Shown here piece after piece: positions 9,129 to 17,779 of a DNA stretch of 64,000 bases. A program made the position numbers and the translations under genes. Each line of letters starts with the position of its first letter. The stretch's first letter is position 1. The DNA is taken from positions 1 to 64,000 of the forward strand of contig NZ_JANWGH010000001.1 of NCBI RefSeq assembly GCF_024919275.1. The letters are read 5' to 3'. This stretch comes from Algoriphagus limi (lineage in GTDB: Bacteria; Bacteroidota; Bacteroidia; Cytophagales; Cyclobacteriaceae). Under the pieces are notes generated by a model, which ran no database searches, had not been told where the DNA came from, and saw nothing but the letters and a program-made list of their open reading frames with translations.

Positions 9129-9554
9129 TTAGATTGTGATTTTCTTTTCCTGATAATATTCGACTCCATTTTCGGTCCAATTCAATTGAACACGCCAGTA
9201 ACCTGGTTTTAGGTCAGCCATTGAAACTTGCTTTTTCCCTTCCTCTTTGATTTCGATGGAAAGGGCTTTATCCAAGCTTGCATCTGAAGGTCTAAAGAGT
9301 TGAAGATTTCCTTTGGCACCAACCGGCAAGTCCAGGATCATGGATTTGGTTTGAACGTCATATTGAAGGACTTCACGATTCAATGCTAGCGTAGAAGCCT
9401 CTTTATCAATTTGATCTTGATATTTGATCTCTGCTTCGTAATAATTGTCTCTGACCAGTTCTATTCCTTCCATACGGACAGAAATCACAACCATCGTCAT
9501 GATGATGCCAATAAAAGCAATGATGGATAGTAATATTCCTTTTCCCCAATTCAT
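9129..9554 (-). CDS. ccoH: CcoH/FixH family protein
   Basis: 141 residues with one N-terminal membrane anchor (GILLSIIAFIGIIMTMVVISV) and a small periplasmic domain ending in GYWRVQLNW, the conserved FixH signature. CcoH stabilises assembly of cbb3 oxidase and works with the CcoI copper pump. It sits between ccoG (4 bases away) and the SafE-like gene (abutting), so the three are one unit. Confidence 0.87.
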   Translation of the reverse strand: MNWGKGILLSIIAFIGIIMTMVVISVRMEGIELVRDNYYEAEIKYQDQIDKEASTLALNREVLQYDVQTKSMILDLPVGAKGNLQLFRPSDASLDKALSIEIKEEGKKQVSMADLKPGYWRVQLNWTENGVEYYQEKKITI

Positions 9555-9557
9555 AAT

Positions 9558-10976
9558 TTAATCTTTTGATACAGGTGCCATAAAGCTAGTTTCGATTTTA
9601 TCGATGGATTTTTCTCTGTGAATTAGCGAAAGCTCAACGTCTTGTTGTGGTGTATGTACGTCCCCTTGATCAGTTACCAAGAAAAAACGTCCTTCCACTT
9701 TGGATTGAGGTTCCAAAACCCATTCTTTTCCACCAACGACTTCCACATCAATTCCATCAACCAAAGATGATAGGTTCACTGTTTGTGGTTCGAAGGTCTT
9801 ATTTATCAAGGTGATTTGATACAAATTCGATACGGTTCCATTATCCCGCAATTGATACGTCATACCAGGGAATCTTGTAATGGTAGCCTGAAGTTCATCT
9901 CGTGTTGCAATCAAAGTAATGAACCCTGCTAGCAACAACACCAAAACAAATGAATATGCTTTAACCCTTCCTGTAAATAATTTTTGAAAGCCTTGCTGAA
10001 TGCTGTTTTCGGAGGCGTATCGGATTAATCCTGTTGGGCGGTCAACTTTGACCATGACCTCATCACAAGCATCGATACAAGCTGTACAGTTTACACATTC
10101 CATCTGTACCCCATTTCGAATATCGATTCCAGTAGGGCATACATGAACACAAATTCCACAATCAATACAGTCTCCTTTTGGTGATTCTTCCACTTTGTTT
10201 TTTCTGATTGGAGCTCGAGGTTCTCCTCGGACATAATCATACATCACATTGATGGAATTGTTGTCCAAAAGTACCCCCTGAAGTCTTCCGTAAGGACAAA
10301 CTACGGTACAGGCTTGTTCTCGGAACCAGGTAAAAACAAACATGAAAATTCCCGAGAATGCAACCAAGCCAATAAAGCCGGCTAAATTTTCAGAAGGAGA
10401 CATTGTTACAATTTCTTTCACTTGATCAATGCCAATTAAGTATGCCATTACCAAGTGTCCAATTAATAAAGAGATAGCTAAGAAAATGAGCAATTTCGAC
10501 CCTTTCTTGACTATCTTATTGGTATTCCATGGACTTGCATCTAGGGCTCGCTGTTGGTTGGCATCTCCCTCGATGAGGTATTCAATTTTTCGAAATACCA
10601 TTTCCATGAAGAGGGTTTGGGGGCAAGCCCAACCACACCAAATCCTTCCAAAAACAGCCGTAAACAGGATGACAAAGACAAAGAAGATTAATAAAAGAAA
10701 AATCAGCAAATACGTGTCTTGAGGCCAAAAAACGGCTCCAAAGATGATGAATTTGCGCTCAAAAATATTGAATAGCAGCCAAGGTCTTCCATCCACCCTG
10801 ATAAAGGGTCCGACAAATAAGATTGCTAATAAAATCCAGGATAGGTATGTTCTATAACGGTAAAAAAAGCCTCTAACTTTTTTGGGGTATACCCAATTTC
10901 GTTTTCCATCATCCTTTACGGTAGAAAGTGCATCTCGAAAGGTTTCTGGATTGAGGTGTGGATTCTTTTGTGCCAT
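9558..10976 (-). CDS. ccoG: CcoG/FixG/RdxA family polyferredoxin
   Basis: 472 residues. Membrane segments in the N-terminal half include the CGWACPQTLFMEMVFRK motif of the NapH/FixG family, and the two [4Fe-4S] motifs CIDCGICVHVCP and CVNCTACIDACD lie at about residues 275-315. A further membrane segment precedes a C-terminal Ig-like IgG-fold domain (FixG C). In cbb3 assembly it is a cupric reductase that supplies Cu(I). It follows ccoP after a 49-base gap containing a strong hairpin, and precedes ccoH by 4 bases. Confidence 0.93.
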   Translation of the reverse strand: MAQKNPHLNPETFRDALSTVKDDGKRNWVYPKKVRGFFYRYRTYLSWILLAILFVGPFIRVDGRPWLLFNIFERKFIIFGAVFWPQDTYLLIFLLLIFFVFVILFTAVFGRIWCGWACPQTLFMEMVFRKIEYLIEGDANQQRALDASPWNTNKIVKKGSKLLIFLAISLLIGHLVMAYLIGIDQVKEIVTMSPSENLAGFIGLVAFSGIFMFVFTWFREQACTVVCPYGRLQGVLLDNNSINVMYDYVRGEPRAPIRKNKVEESPKGDCIDCGICVHVCPTGIDIRNGVQMECVNCTACIDACDEVMVKVDRPTGLIRYASENSIQQGFQKLFTGRVKAYSFVLVLLLAGFITLIATRDELQATITRFPGMTYQLRDNGTVSNLYQITLINKTFEPQTVNLSSLVDGIDVEVVGGKEWVLEPQSKVEGRFFLVTDQGDVHTPQQDVELSLIHREKSIDKIETSFMAPVSKD

Positions 10977-10991
10977 TGGAATTAAAATTTA

Positions 10992-11018
10992 GGACTACCG
11001 GAAAATGCCCGGTAGTCC
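10992..11018 (-). terminator. Intercistronic hairpin between ccoP and ccoG
   Basis: A perfect 10-bp stem (GGACTACCGG/CCGGTAGTCC) with a 7-base loop lies in the ccoP-ccoG gap. On the minus strand it is followed by TAAATTTTAAT, not a strong T run. It may act as a leaky attenuator or as an mRNA-stabilising element giving more CcoNOQP than CcoGH. Confidence 0.5.
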
Positions 11019-11025
11019 AAATGTA

Positions 11026-11949
11026 TCAAAGGGTGGCAATTTCCGATGTGCTTTCGGTCACTGTTTCAACCTCAGATTCAGGAGCAAAGAGTTCTCCTTG
11101 TGGTTCTTTTGGATTAGCAGGAGTGGTGCCTACCAGCGTTAGGATATAGCTGGAAACCTGTTGGATCTCCTGTGGTGAAAGTTGATCTTCCCAAGGAACC
11201 ATCCCTTTGCTAACAACCCCGTATTTGACTACGCTGAAGACATCTTCTATAGATCCTCCATGTATCCAGTATTGGTCAGTTAGGTTTGGACCAACACCCC
11301 CGCCACCATCATTTGCATGACAAGCTGCACAATTGGCTTCAAAGATGGACTTACCAGTTGCTAGACTTGCTTGGGAATCATCGAAGGTTACATTGGTTTC
11401 ATCAATTGAAGCTGCCATTGTGGCCATTCTTGCCTCTGCAGCAATTGCTTCCAATCTAAGTTCTTCCTCGTATTCTTCAATCCCTGTTTTTCCAAATCCA
11501 AGAACTGAATAATTCACAAAGTAAACTACACCAAACACAATGGTGAGAATGAATACCCACTGCAACCACGGAGGCATAAAATTATCCAATTCGGTAATCC
11601 CGTCGTAGGAGTGATCGGCCATCATTTTGGCCTTCTCTTCCTTGCCACCGACAGTATCCATTTTTCCTGTAACAAAACGCTCTTTGAATTTTTCCCACCA
11701 AGTCGGTTCATTGGCCAATTCAGGATTTTCCTTTTTGAATACTGCAACCATGAAAGACATGAGGTAAACCATTAAAAGGAGTAACAATACAATCACAATC
11801 AGAACGATACCCAGAATTATCAAAAGGGTCATTTGGGCAGGGTCCATAGCTTGAAGATTTGCATACCATTCAGAGCTTTCGGTCTGAGCAAAAGCACTTA
11901 GGGTGGGGAGCCACCCGATGGTCATTAAGAGTGTTAGAAACTTTTTCAT
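11026..11949 (-). CDS. ccoP: cbb3 cytochrome oxidase subunit III (monohaem CcoP)
   Basis: 307 residues: signal peptide (ending AFAQ), one membrane helix (about 40-68), a cytoplasmic linker, the conserved helix WLQWVFILTIVFGVVYFVNY, then a cytochrome c domain with one CAACH haem motif (about residue 208) and an axial Met region (GMVPWEDQLS). Classical proteobacterial CcoP has two CxxCH motifs; only one is present here, as is usual for Bacteroidota. Electrons pass from this subunit through CcoO to CcoN. The start overlaps the ccoQ stop by 4 bases. The C-terminal tail is Thr/Ser/Glu-rich. Confidence 0.93.
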   Translation of the reverse strand: MKKFLTLLMTIGWLPTLSAFAQTESSEWYANLQAMDPAQMTLLIILGIVLIVIVLLLLLMVYLMSFMVAVFKKENPELANEPTWWEKFKERFVTGKMDTVGGKEEKAKMMADHSYDGITELDNFMPPWLQWVFILTIVFGVVYFVNYSVLGFGKTGIEEYEEELRLEAIAAEARMATMAASIDETNVTFDDSQASLATGKSIFEANCAACHANDGGGGVGPNLTDQYWIHGGSIEDVFSVVKYGVVSKGMVPWEDQLSPQEIQQVSSYILTLVGTTPANPKEPQGELFAPESEVETVTESTSEIATL

Positions 11950-12131
11950 GGCTGGGGTTTGGTTATTTCATCATCATTTTCCATTGGTAGGGACTTCATA
12001 TGGTCCACAAGTTCTTTGGGTAAGCTCCTTACCCAAACGAATACTCCCAGAAAAAACAGCACAAAGATGAGCAGGGAAATCACTGGGTAGATTTCGATAT
12101 TTTCGATAGATCTTAAGACTTCTTTATACAT
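11946..12131 (-). CDS. ccoQ: CcoQ-like small cbb3 subunit
   Basis: 61 residues with one membrane helix (about 17-35, PVISLLIFVLFFLGVFVWV) followed by a short charged cytoplasmic tail. Size, topology and position between ccoNO and ccoP match CcoQ, which stabilises CcoP in the complex. Sequence similarity to proteobacterial CcoQ is low, so the name rests mainly on position. Confidence 0.75.
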   Translation of the reverse strand: MYKEVLRSIENIEIYPVISLLIFVLFFLGVFVWVRSLPKELVDHMKSLPMENDDEITKPQP

Positions 12132-12143
12132 GATTTCCTGAGA

Positions 12144-14270
12144 TTAATTTGATGCTGTTGCTTTTATATCTGTACCTAGTCGCTGTAGATAAGCGATCAA
12201 TGCCACGATTTCTGTATTCGGCATTACCTCTACTCCGGCATCTTTCAAATTGGTGACAATTTGATTGGCTTGATTTTCCAAATCTGCCATCGCTTGCTCA
12301 TCATATCCTTCTGGATACGGAACGCCCAATTTTTGGAGTGTTCTGATTTTTGCTGGGAGATCAGAGTAATCCATTACATTTTCTTTCATCCAAGGGTATG
12401 GTGGCATCAAAGACCCTGGAGACATGGAAGTAGGATCTTCCATATGGAAATAGTGCCATGAATCAGGGTATTTTCCACCGATTCTATGCAAATCAGGTCC
12501 AGTTCGTTTGGATCCCCAAAGGAATGGACGATCATAAACAAATTCACCTGCTTTTGAATATTCGCCATATCGCTCTGTTTCAAAACGGAATGGTCGGATC
12601 ATTTGAGAGTGACAACCCACACAGCCATTTGCAATGTATAGGTCCCTACCTTCCAGTTCAAGAGGGGTGTAAGGCTTCACAGAAGAAATGGTAGGCACAT
12701 TGGATTTTACCAAAATGGTTGGGATGATCTCTATAGCGCCACCAATAGCGATCGCAACTGTTGCCAAAACAGTGAAGAAAATAGGCTTTCTTTCCCATGC
12801 TCTGTGCCAGAATTCTCCAGCAGGGTTGTAGTTTTTAGCAAGTGCAGGAGCTTGATCTTCTTCATAAGCTTCAAATGTTCCTTTTTGAGCTGTTTTGTAC
12901 ATGTTGTACACCATTAAGATGGCTCCAGTCAAGTAAAGCAAACCTCCAAATGCTCGAAGAACATACATTGGAACGATTTCCACTACAGTCTGTAGGAAGT
13001 TGCCATAAGCCAAGCGACCCATTTCATCAAACTCTCGAAGCATCAAGAATTGAGTCAATGCTGACACATACATAGGAAGGGCGTAGAAAATAATTCCTAA
13101 GGTTCCAATCCAGAAGTGAGCATTGGCCATTTTCTGAGAATATATCGTAGTCTTGAATAATCTTGGCCACATCCAGTATAGCATACCGAAGGTCAAGAAA
13201 CCATTCCATCCTAGTCCTCCAATGTGTACGTGTGCTACGATCCAGTCAGTATAGTGCGCAATAGCATTCACATTTTTAAGAGAAAGCATTGGACCTTCAA
13301 AGGTGGACATACCGTAGGCAGTTACAGCTACCACCATGAATTTTAACACTGGCTCGTTTCTAACCTTGTCCCAAGCTCCGCGAAGAGTCAAAAGACCATT
13401 TACCATACCTCCCCAAGAAGGAGCGATCAGCATGACTGAGAAAACTGTTCCTAGCACCTGAGCCCACTCAGGAAGAGCTGTGTACAACAAATGGTGAGGA
13501 CCTGCCCACATGTAAATGAAGATCAAGGACCAAAAGTGTACGATTGAAAGTTTGTAAGAGTAAACAGGACGATTAGCTGCTTTTGGCAAGAAATAATACA
13601 TCAGTCCTAAGAATGGAGTGGTCAGGAAGAATGCCACTGCATTGTGTCCATACCACCACTGAACCAAAGCATCCTGAACGCCCGCATAGGCAGAATAACT
13701 CTTGGTAAATGATACAGGAAGTTCTAGGGAGTTAAAAATGTGCAGAACAGCTACCGTAACAAATGAGGCCAAATAAAACCAGATAGCCACATACATGTGA
13801 CGCTCCCTTCTTTTGATCAGGGTACCGATCATATTTGCTCCAAATGCCACCCATACCAAAGCAATAGCAATGTCAATTGGCCATTCCAATTCAGCGTATT
13901 CTTTGGAGGTCGTCAGACCAAGGGGTAGGGTGATGGCAGCAGCCAAAATAATTAATTGCCAACCCCAGAAGTGGAACCAACTTAGGGATTTATTCCACAT
14001 CGGGGTTTTGAGCAATCTCGGCATGGAGTAGTATACCCCAGCAAAAATCGCATTTCCCACAAAGGCAAAAATTACTGCATTAGTATGCAGGGGGCGAATC
14101 CTACCAAAAGTAGTGTAGGGATTGCCCAAATTTGCCTCAGGCCAAAATAGCTGGGTGGCGGCAATAACCCCCACGAGCATACCTACTAGGCCCCAGATAA
14201 TTGTAGCGGCTCCAAAATACTTGACGATCTTATTGTCGTATTGGAACCTTTCCAGTGTAGCGTCATTCAT
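12144..14270 (-). CDS. ccoN: cbb3 cytochrome oxidase subunits I and II, fused (CcoNO)
   Basis: 708 residues. The first roughly 490 are the CcoN haem-copper core, with twelve hydrophobic segments and the Cu(B)/haem ligand region (WWYGHNAVAFFLT, GPHHLLY, HVHIGGLGWNG). The remainder is CcoO, with a membrane anchor and the haem c motif CVGCHSQMIRPF near residue 550. The single reading frame joins the catalytic and monohaem subunits, a known arrangement in Bacteroidota. It performs oxygen reduction with proton pumping at low oxygen. The start overlaps ccoS by 8 bases; ccoQ follows after 12 bases. Confidence 0.96.
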   Translation of the reverse strand: MNDATLERFQYDNKIVKYFGAATIIWGLVGMLVGVIAATQLFWPEANLGNPYTTFGRIRPLHTNAVIFAFVGNAIFAGVYYSMPRLLKTPMWNKSLSWFHFWGWQLIILAAAITLPLGLTTSKEYAELEWPIDIAIALVWVAFGANMIGTLIKRRERHMYVAIWFYLASFVTVAVLHIFNSLELPVSFTKSYSAYAGVQDALVQWWYGHNAVAFFLTTPFLGLMYYFLPKAANRPVYSYKLSIVHFWSLIFIYMWAGPHHLLYTALPEWAQVLGTVFSVMLIAPSWGGMVNGLLTLRGAWDKVRNEPVLKFMVVAVTAYGMSTFEGPMLSLKNVNAIAHYTDWIVAHVHIGGLGWNGFLTFGMLYWMWPRLFKTTIYSQKMANAHFWIGTLGIIFYALPMYVSALTQFLMLREFDEMGRLAYGNFLQTVVEIVPMYVLRAFGGLLYLTGAILMVYNMYKTAQKGTFEAYEEDQAPALAKNYNPAGEFWHRAWERKPIFFTVLATVAIAIGGAIEIIPTILVKSNVPTISSVKPYTPLELEGRDLYIANGCVGCHSQMIRPFRFETERYGEYSKAGEFVYDRPFLWGSKRTGPDLHRIGGKYPDSWHYFHMEDPTSMSPGSLMPPYPWMKENVMDYSDLPAKIRTLQKLGVPYPEGYDEQAMADLENQANQIVTNLKDAGVEVMPNTEIVALIAYLQRLGTDIKATASN

Positions 14271-14448
14271 TGGACTTAGGTTTTATTGGTTGATTTTTAT
14301 TTGGTTTTTTATGATTATCAAAGAGAATCCGAACGGAAGGGGTATAGTCATCTTCAAACTGACCGCTTTTTACTGCTTTGAAAAACAGAAATAAAAAGCT
14401 TCCTGCTAGAACCAGACTTACACCGATTAAAAGAAAGATGACCTCCAT
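14263..14448 (-). CDS. ccoS: cbb3 oxidase maturation protein CcoS
   Basis: 61 residues: one N-terminal membrane helix, then the conserved GQFEDDYTPSVRILFD stretch that defines CcoS. It is needed for cofactor insertion into CcoN. The gene lies one base after the ccoI stop and overlaps the ccoNO start by 8 bases, so translation is probably coupled. Confidence 0.92.
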   Translation of the reverse strand: MEVIFLLIGVSLVLAGSFLFLFFKAVKSGQFEDDYTPSVRILFDNHKKPNKNQPIKPKSNE

Positions 14449-14449
14449 A

Positions 14450-16882
14450 TTAGTTTTCGGTTTTAGAATGAATTAATCCCATCTTCCAGGCTAGCGCATT
14501 GGTTGATAGGGTGGTGAATACGACTACCGAAATACTTGATAGTGGCATCAGAATCGCACAAATCACAGGGCTTAAAATCCCCTGTACCGCCAAGCTTATT
14601 CCGATCACGTTATACAAAAAGCTCAATGCAAAGCTGGCTTTGATGATGTTTCGGCTTTTCTTGGCAAAGCTCAAATAGCTTGGAATCTTGTCGAAAGAGC
14701 TTGCATCCAGAATTGCATCACTGGCTGGAGAAAAATGACTCACCCGATCAGATACTGCAATTCCTACCTCACTTTCCTGTAAAGCCCCAGCATCATTTAG
14801 ACCATCTCCGATCATTAGGGTTCTTTTTCCTTCCTGATTGAGTTCTTTTAGATAGTTTAGCTTTTCTAAAGGACTTTGTTGAAAATGGTAATGGATTCCT
14901 TTTCCAAGATTTTGCTTTAAAGAATTCAATTCATGGGAATGATCTCCGGATAAAAGATGGAGATCATAGACAGGTTCCAGCGCACCCACAACCTCTGGTG
15001 CTTTTTCTCGAAGGCCAGATAAAATATGAAAGTATCCTAGCTCTACTCCCGATATGCTGAGATAAACCACATTTCCTTCATGTAGATGGACTGGGTTTTC
15101 GATTTCGCAAAATGCAGCTGAGCCTAAGCGGATTTCTTGTTCCAAATAAGTTGCTCTGATTCCCAGACCTTTTTCTTCGTGAATTGAGTCTAGCTTTTTA
15201 GAAGGAATATTTCCGAGCCACCCATTGATTCGGTTGCTGAGAGGATGGGTAGATCTTGAAACCATGGCCTTTAGTATTGCTTTGGTTTCTTCAGATAATT
15301 CTTCACCAAAGAATGAAATCTGTGCTCTTGCTGGATCAGTGAGCGTGCCTGTTTTATCAAAAACCACAGTATCTACCAAAGCCAAGCGTTCAACGACACT
15401 CGCATTTTTTAGGTAAAATTTCCCACGTCCAAAGATTCGCAGCGTATTTCCAAGGGTAAATGGAGTGGACATGGCAAGAGCACAAGGACATGCCACGATC
15501 AACACCGAAGCAAGAGCTTTGATAGCAAAAGAAAAGTCTGTTGGAGCCCAGAATAGGAAAGCAGCAAAGGCTATACTTAAAACTGTCCAAGTAAAGATTC
15601 CTGAAATTTTATTCGAAAGTGGTTCGAGTAACTTATCCTTAGGTTTTTCAAAACTCTCATTGTTCCAAAGATCTGTCAGATATCCTTGTGAAGGCGACTT
15701 TTGGATGGTCAATAGGATAGGGTCTCCTTTTTGACGACCACCGGCATAGATCAATTCCCCTTTTCTTTTTGGTACAGGAACCTCTTCGCCTGTTACAAAA
15801 CTGTAATCAATCTGAGCTGAATCACTTAAAAGAAGTGAGTCTGCAGGAATCAATTCCTCATCCCGAACCAAAATCACATCTCCAACCTCCAGTTTAGTTA
15901 ATGGGATAACTTCTTCTTGGTTTTGAACCAGCTTGGTAACAGCAATTGGAAAATAAGATTTGTAATCCCGATCAAATTCCAGTGCAGAAAAGGTCTTTTG
16001 CTGATAGATTTTTCCTAATAGCAAAAAGAACAATAAACCACCCAAGCTATCCATATAGCCTGCATTTCCATGGGCGAAGATTTCCCAAAGGCTATAAACA
16101 AACAAGGATATAATTCCCAACACGATAGGAACATCCATATTAATTCGTCTTTGCTTGACCGAATTCCAAGCAGAGATGTAATAATCGCTAGCAGCATAAG
16201 TGACAACTGGAATGGCTAAAAGGACATTTAAGTAATTAAATAGTCCCCGAAAGTTTTCAGCGATCAATTCAACTTCCGAAAAGTATTCAGGAACGCTGAA
16301 CAACATCATGTTCCCAAAACAAAAACCAGCAACTGCCAATCGCTTTACCGTCCGCTTATCTACTGTATTATTCTTTGCTTTTTTATCAAGATTGGAGAGC
16401 GAAATCTTCGGCTCGTAACCAATAGTAGAAAGTAGGCTTACTACTTCCTGAAGGCTGATTTTTTGATGTTGGAATTTGATTTGGACCTTTTTCTTGATAA
16501 AATCTACTCGGCTAAAGGTTATTCCCGGATGGATTTGATACAAATTTTCCAGAAGCCAAATGCAGGATGCGCAATGAATTAAAGGAATATAAAAAGTGAC
16601 GTGACTCTCTGTGTCATTTTGGAAATCAAGAAGCTTTCTCGCGGTATCCGGATCTTTTAAATAATCAAAACGGTTACTTCTTCCGCTTTTCTCTTTCTGG
16701 CTTTCACCTGGATGCGCTCCCAAATCATAATAGGTGCACATGTCATTTTCGGAAAGTACTTCATAGACAAGTTTGCATCCTTGACAGCAAAAAACCTTAT
16801 CGCCCACCTTCAATGCATCATTTTCGCAGTTTTCACCGCAATGGTAGCATTTCGTTTTTTCTGTTTGTATAGTTGTGGGCAT
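14450..16882 (-). CDS. ccoI: Copper-translocating P1B-type ATPase CcoI/FixI
   Basis: 810 residues. An N-terminal Cys-rich segment (CYHCGENC and CCQGC, residues 12-36) is followed by an HMA-like metal site (HCASC, about 103) and eight membrane segments. The CPC transport motif sits in VACPCALAMSTPF (about 465), the phosphorylation motif DKTGTLT at about 510 and the hinge GDGLNDAGAL near 690. This is the CtpA/CcoI-type pump that exports Cu(I) for the cbb3 binuclear centre. It is the first gene of the cco unit; the promoter must lie in the 70 bases upstream, where an FNR-like palindrome is visible. Confidence 0.93.
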   Translation of the reverse strand: MPTTIQTEKTKCYHCGENCENDALKVGDKVFCCQGCKLVYEVLSENDMCTYYDLGAHPGESQKEKSGRSNRFDYLKDPDTARKLLDFQNDTESHVTFYIPLIHCASCIWLLENLYQIHPGITFSRVDFIKKKVQIKFQHQKISLQEVVSLLSTIGYEPKISLSNLDKKAKNNTVDKRTVKRLAVAGFCFGNMMLFSVPEYFSEVELIAENFRGLFNYLNVLLAIPVVTYAASDYYISAWNSVKQRRINMDVPIVLGIISLFVYSLWEIFAHGNAGYMDSLGGLLFFLLLGKIYQQKTFSALEFDRDYKSYFPIAVTKLVQNQEEVIPLTKLEVGDVILVRDEELIPADSLLLSDSAQIDYSFVTGEEVPVPKRKGELIYAGGRQKGDPILLTIQKSPSQGYLTDLWNNESFEKPKDKLLEPLSNKISGIFTWTVLSIAFAAFLFWAPTDFSFAIKALASVLIVACPCALAMSTPFTLGNTLRIFGRGKFYLKNASVVERLALVDTVVFDKTGTLTDPARAQISFFGEELSEETKAILKAMVSRSTHPLSNRINGWLGNIPSKKLDSIHEEKGLGIRATYLEQEIRLGSAAFCEIENPVHLHEGNVVYLSISGVELGYFHILSGLREKAPEVVGALEPVYDLHLLSGDHSHELNSLKQNLGKGIHYHFQQSPLEKLNYLKELNQEGKRTLMIGDGLNDAGALQESEVGIAVSDRVSHFSPASDAILDASSFDKIPSYLSFAKKSRNIIKASFALSFLYNVIGISLAVQGILSPVICAILMPLSSISVVVFTTLSTNALAWKMGLIHSKTEN

Positions 16883-16925
16883 ACGTACTTTTTTACAAAA
16901 ATTACCTAATAATCACCCGATAAAC

Positions 16926-16939
16926 ATGACATTCATCAG
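16926..16939. promoter_or_regulatory. Possible FNR/CRP-like site upstream of ccoI
   Basis: ATGACATTCATCAG has a TGA-N6-TCA core with 5-4-5 spacing and matches 7 of 10 consensus FNR positions. It is centred about 50 bases before the ccoI start, a suitable place for an activator. It has the same core as the site before hemN. No FNR gene is in the window. Confidence 0.3.
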
Positions 16940-16952
16940 GTTTCAAAATGAC

Positions 16953-17618
16953 TTATACGGATAAGTAAAAGGATAATTGATCGCTCCAGAGTTTACTCTT
17001 GTAAAAATGATAGAGTACTTTAATGAGATCTGATTGGTAATTTTTGGTGGTGACTAAAAGCGTACAATGATGTTTGACAGCATAAGACCAAAAGTCTCCA
17101 ATTCGCATAAAATTAAATTTAATAAAACTGGTTTCACGGGTGGATTTTGCAACTAATTGAATGAGATCCTGTTCTTCTTTGATTTTAGATTTTGGGATAA
17201 AGGAAGGAGAAATGATCGTTGCCTTGCTGTTCTTGATTTTGTTTTGGAACAAGTTGATGAAATGCCGAATCAACTGTGCCGATTGGGGAGTCCCATCGTA
17301 ATGAAAGAGTAAATGATTGGTAGAGAAGTCTGGAACGAATAGTAAAACAGGAATGTCACATACTTCTTTTTCCAAAGGTTTAGGGAGTTCTTCTTGACGA
17401 AGCCAATCTAAAATTTTGACTAGGTCAATGGTAACCAAGGAAGGGTCGCCATCGATCGAATCGCACATTAGGCTTTCGTCTTGTCCAGGCCAAAAATCCC
17501 GAGCGAGAACTGGACAATTATATTCTCGCATAATCTCATCAGGGAGATGAAACTTGATGCTTAAGGGTGTTTTGATTTCCATAGACTTGGGCATTTGTAC
17601 AAATCTACAGGTAGTCAT
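16953..17618 (-). CDS. Hypothetical protein, weakly universal-stress-protein-like
   Basis: 221 residues from ATG 17618; in-frame ATGs at residues 9 and 13 are alternatives. It has no signal peptide or membrane segment. Two stretches look like degenerate halves of UspA folds: VPDFSTNHLLFHYDGTPQSA (about residues 101-120, similar to the D-G-S/T-P pattern of USP C-terminal domains) and a final alpha/beta segment. No ATP-binding GxxG motif is obvious. USP genes are common next to oxygen-responsive respiratory clusters, and this one lies 70 bases upstream of ccoI on the same strand. I do not recognise it firmly. Confidence 0.5.
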   Translation of the reverse strand: MTTCRFVQMPKSMEIKTPLSIKFHLPDEIMREYNCPVLARDFWPGQDESLMCDSIDGDPSLVTIDLVKILDWLRQEELPKPLEKEVCDIPVLLFVPDFSTNHLLFHYDGTPQSAQLIRHFINLFQNKIKNSKATIISPSFIPKSKIKEEQDLIQLVAKSTRETSFIKFNFMRIGDFWSYAVKHHCTLLVTTKNYQSDLIKVLYHFYKSKLWSDQLSFYLSV

Positions 17619-17734
17619 CTAGGAGGCGAGTGACCAATTCCATAAGCTCGTATGATTAAAGTCAGCTTTTATGAGCTTGATTTGGAAGGAGGGAATTGGT
17701 ATAAAGTCTTAAATCATGAAATTTTAGGGCAAAA

Positions 17735-17758
17735 AAAAGAGGGCCTAAGCCCTCTTTT
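17735..17758 (-). terminator. Terminator after the small lipoprotein gene
   Basis: A 10-bp stem AAAAGAGGGC/GCCCTCTTTT with a 4-base loop. On the minus strand it is followed by a run of T (A8 on the plus strand). It lies 22 bases after the stop of the 17780-18268 gene and separates it from the USP-like gene. Confidence 0.88.
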
Positions 17759-17779
17759 CATCAAAATTTATATTTGTGG

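Noticed and set aside
12144-14270. Misassembly joining ccoN and ccoO
   Set aside because: The CcoNO fusion is known in Bacteroidota and both halves carry complete motifs.
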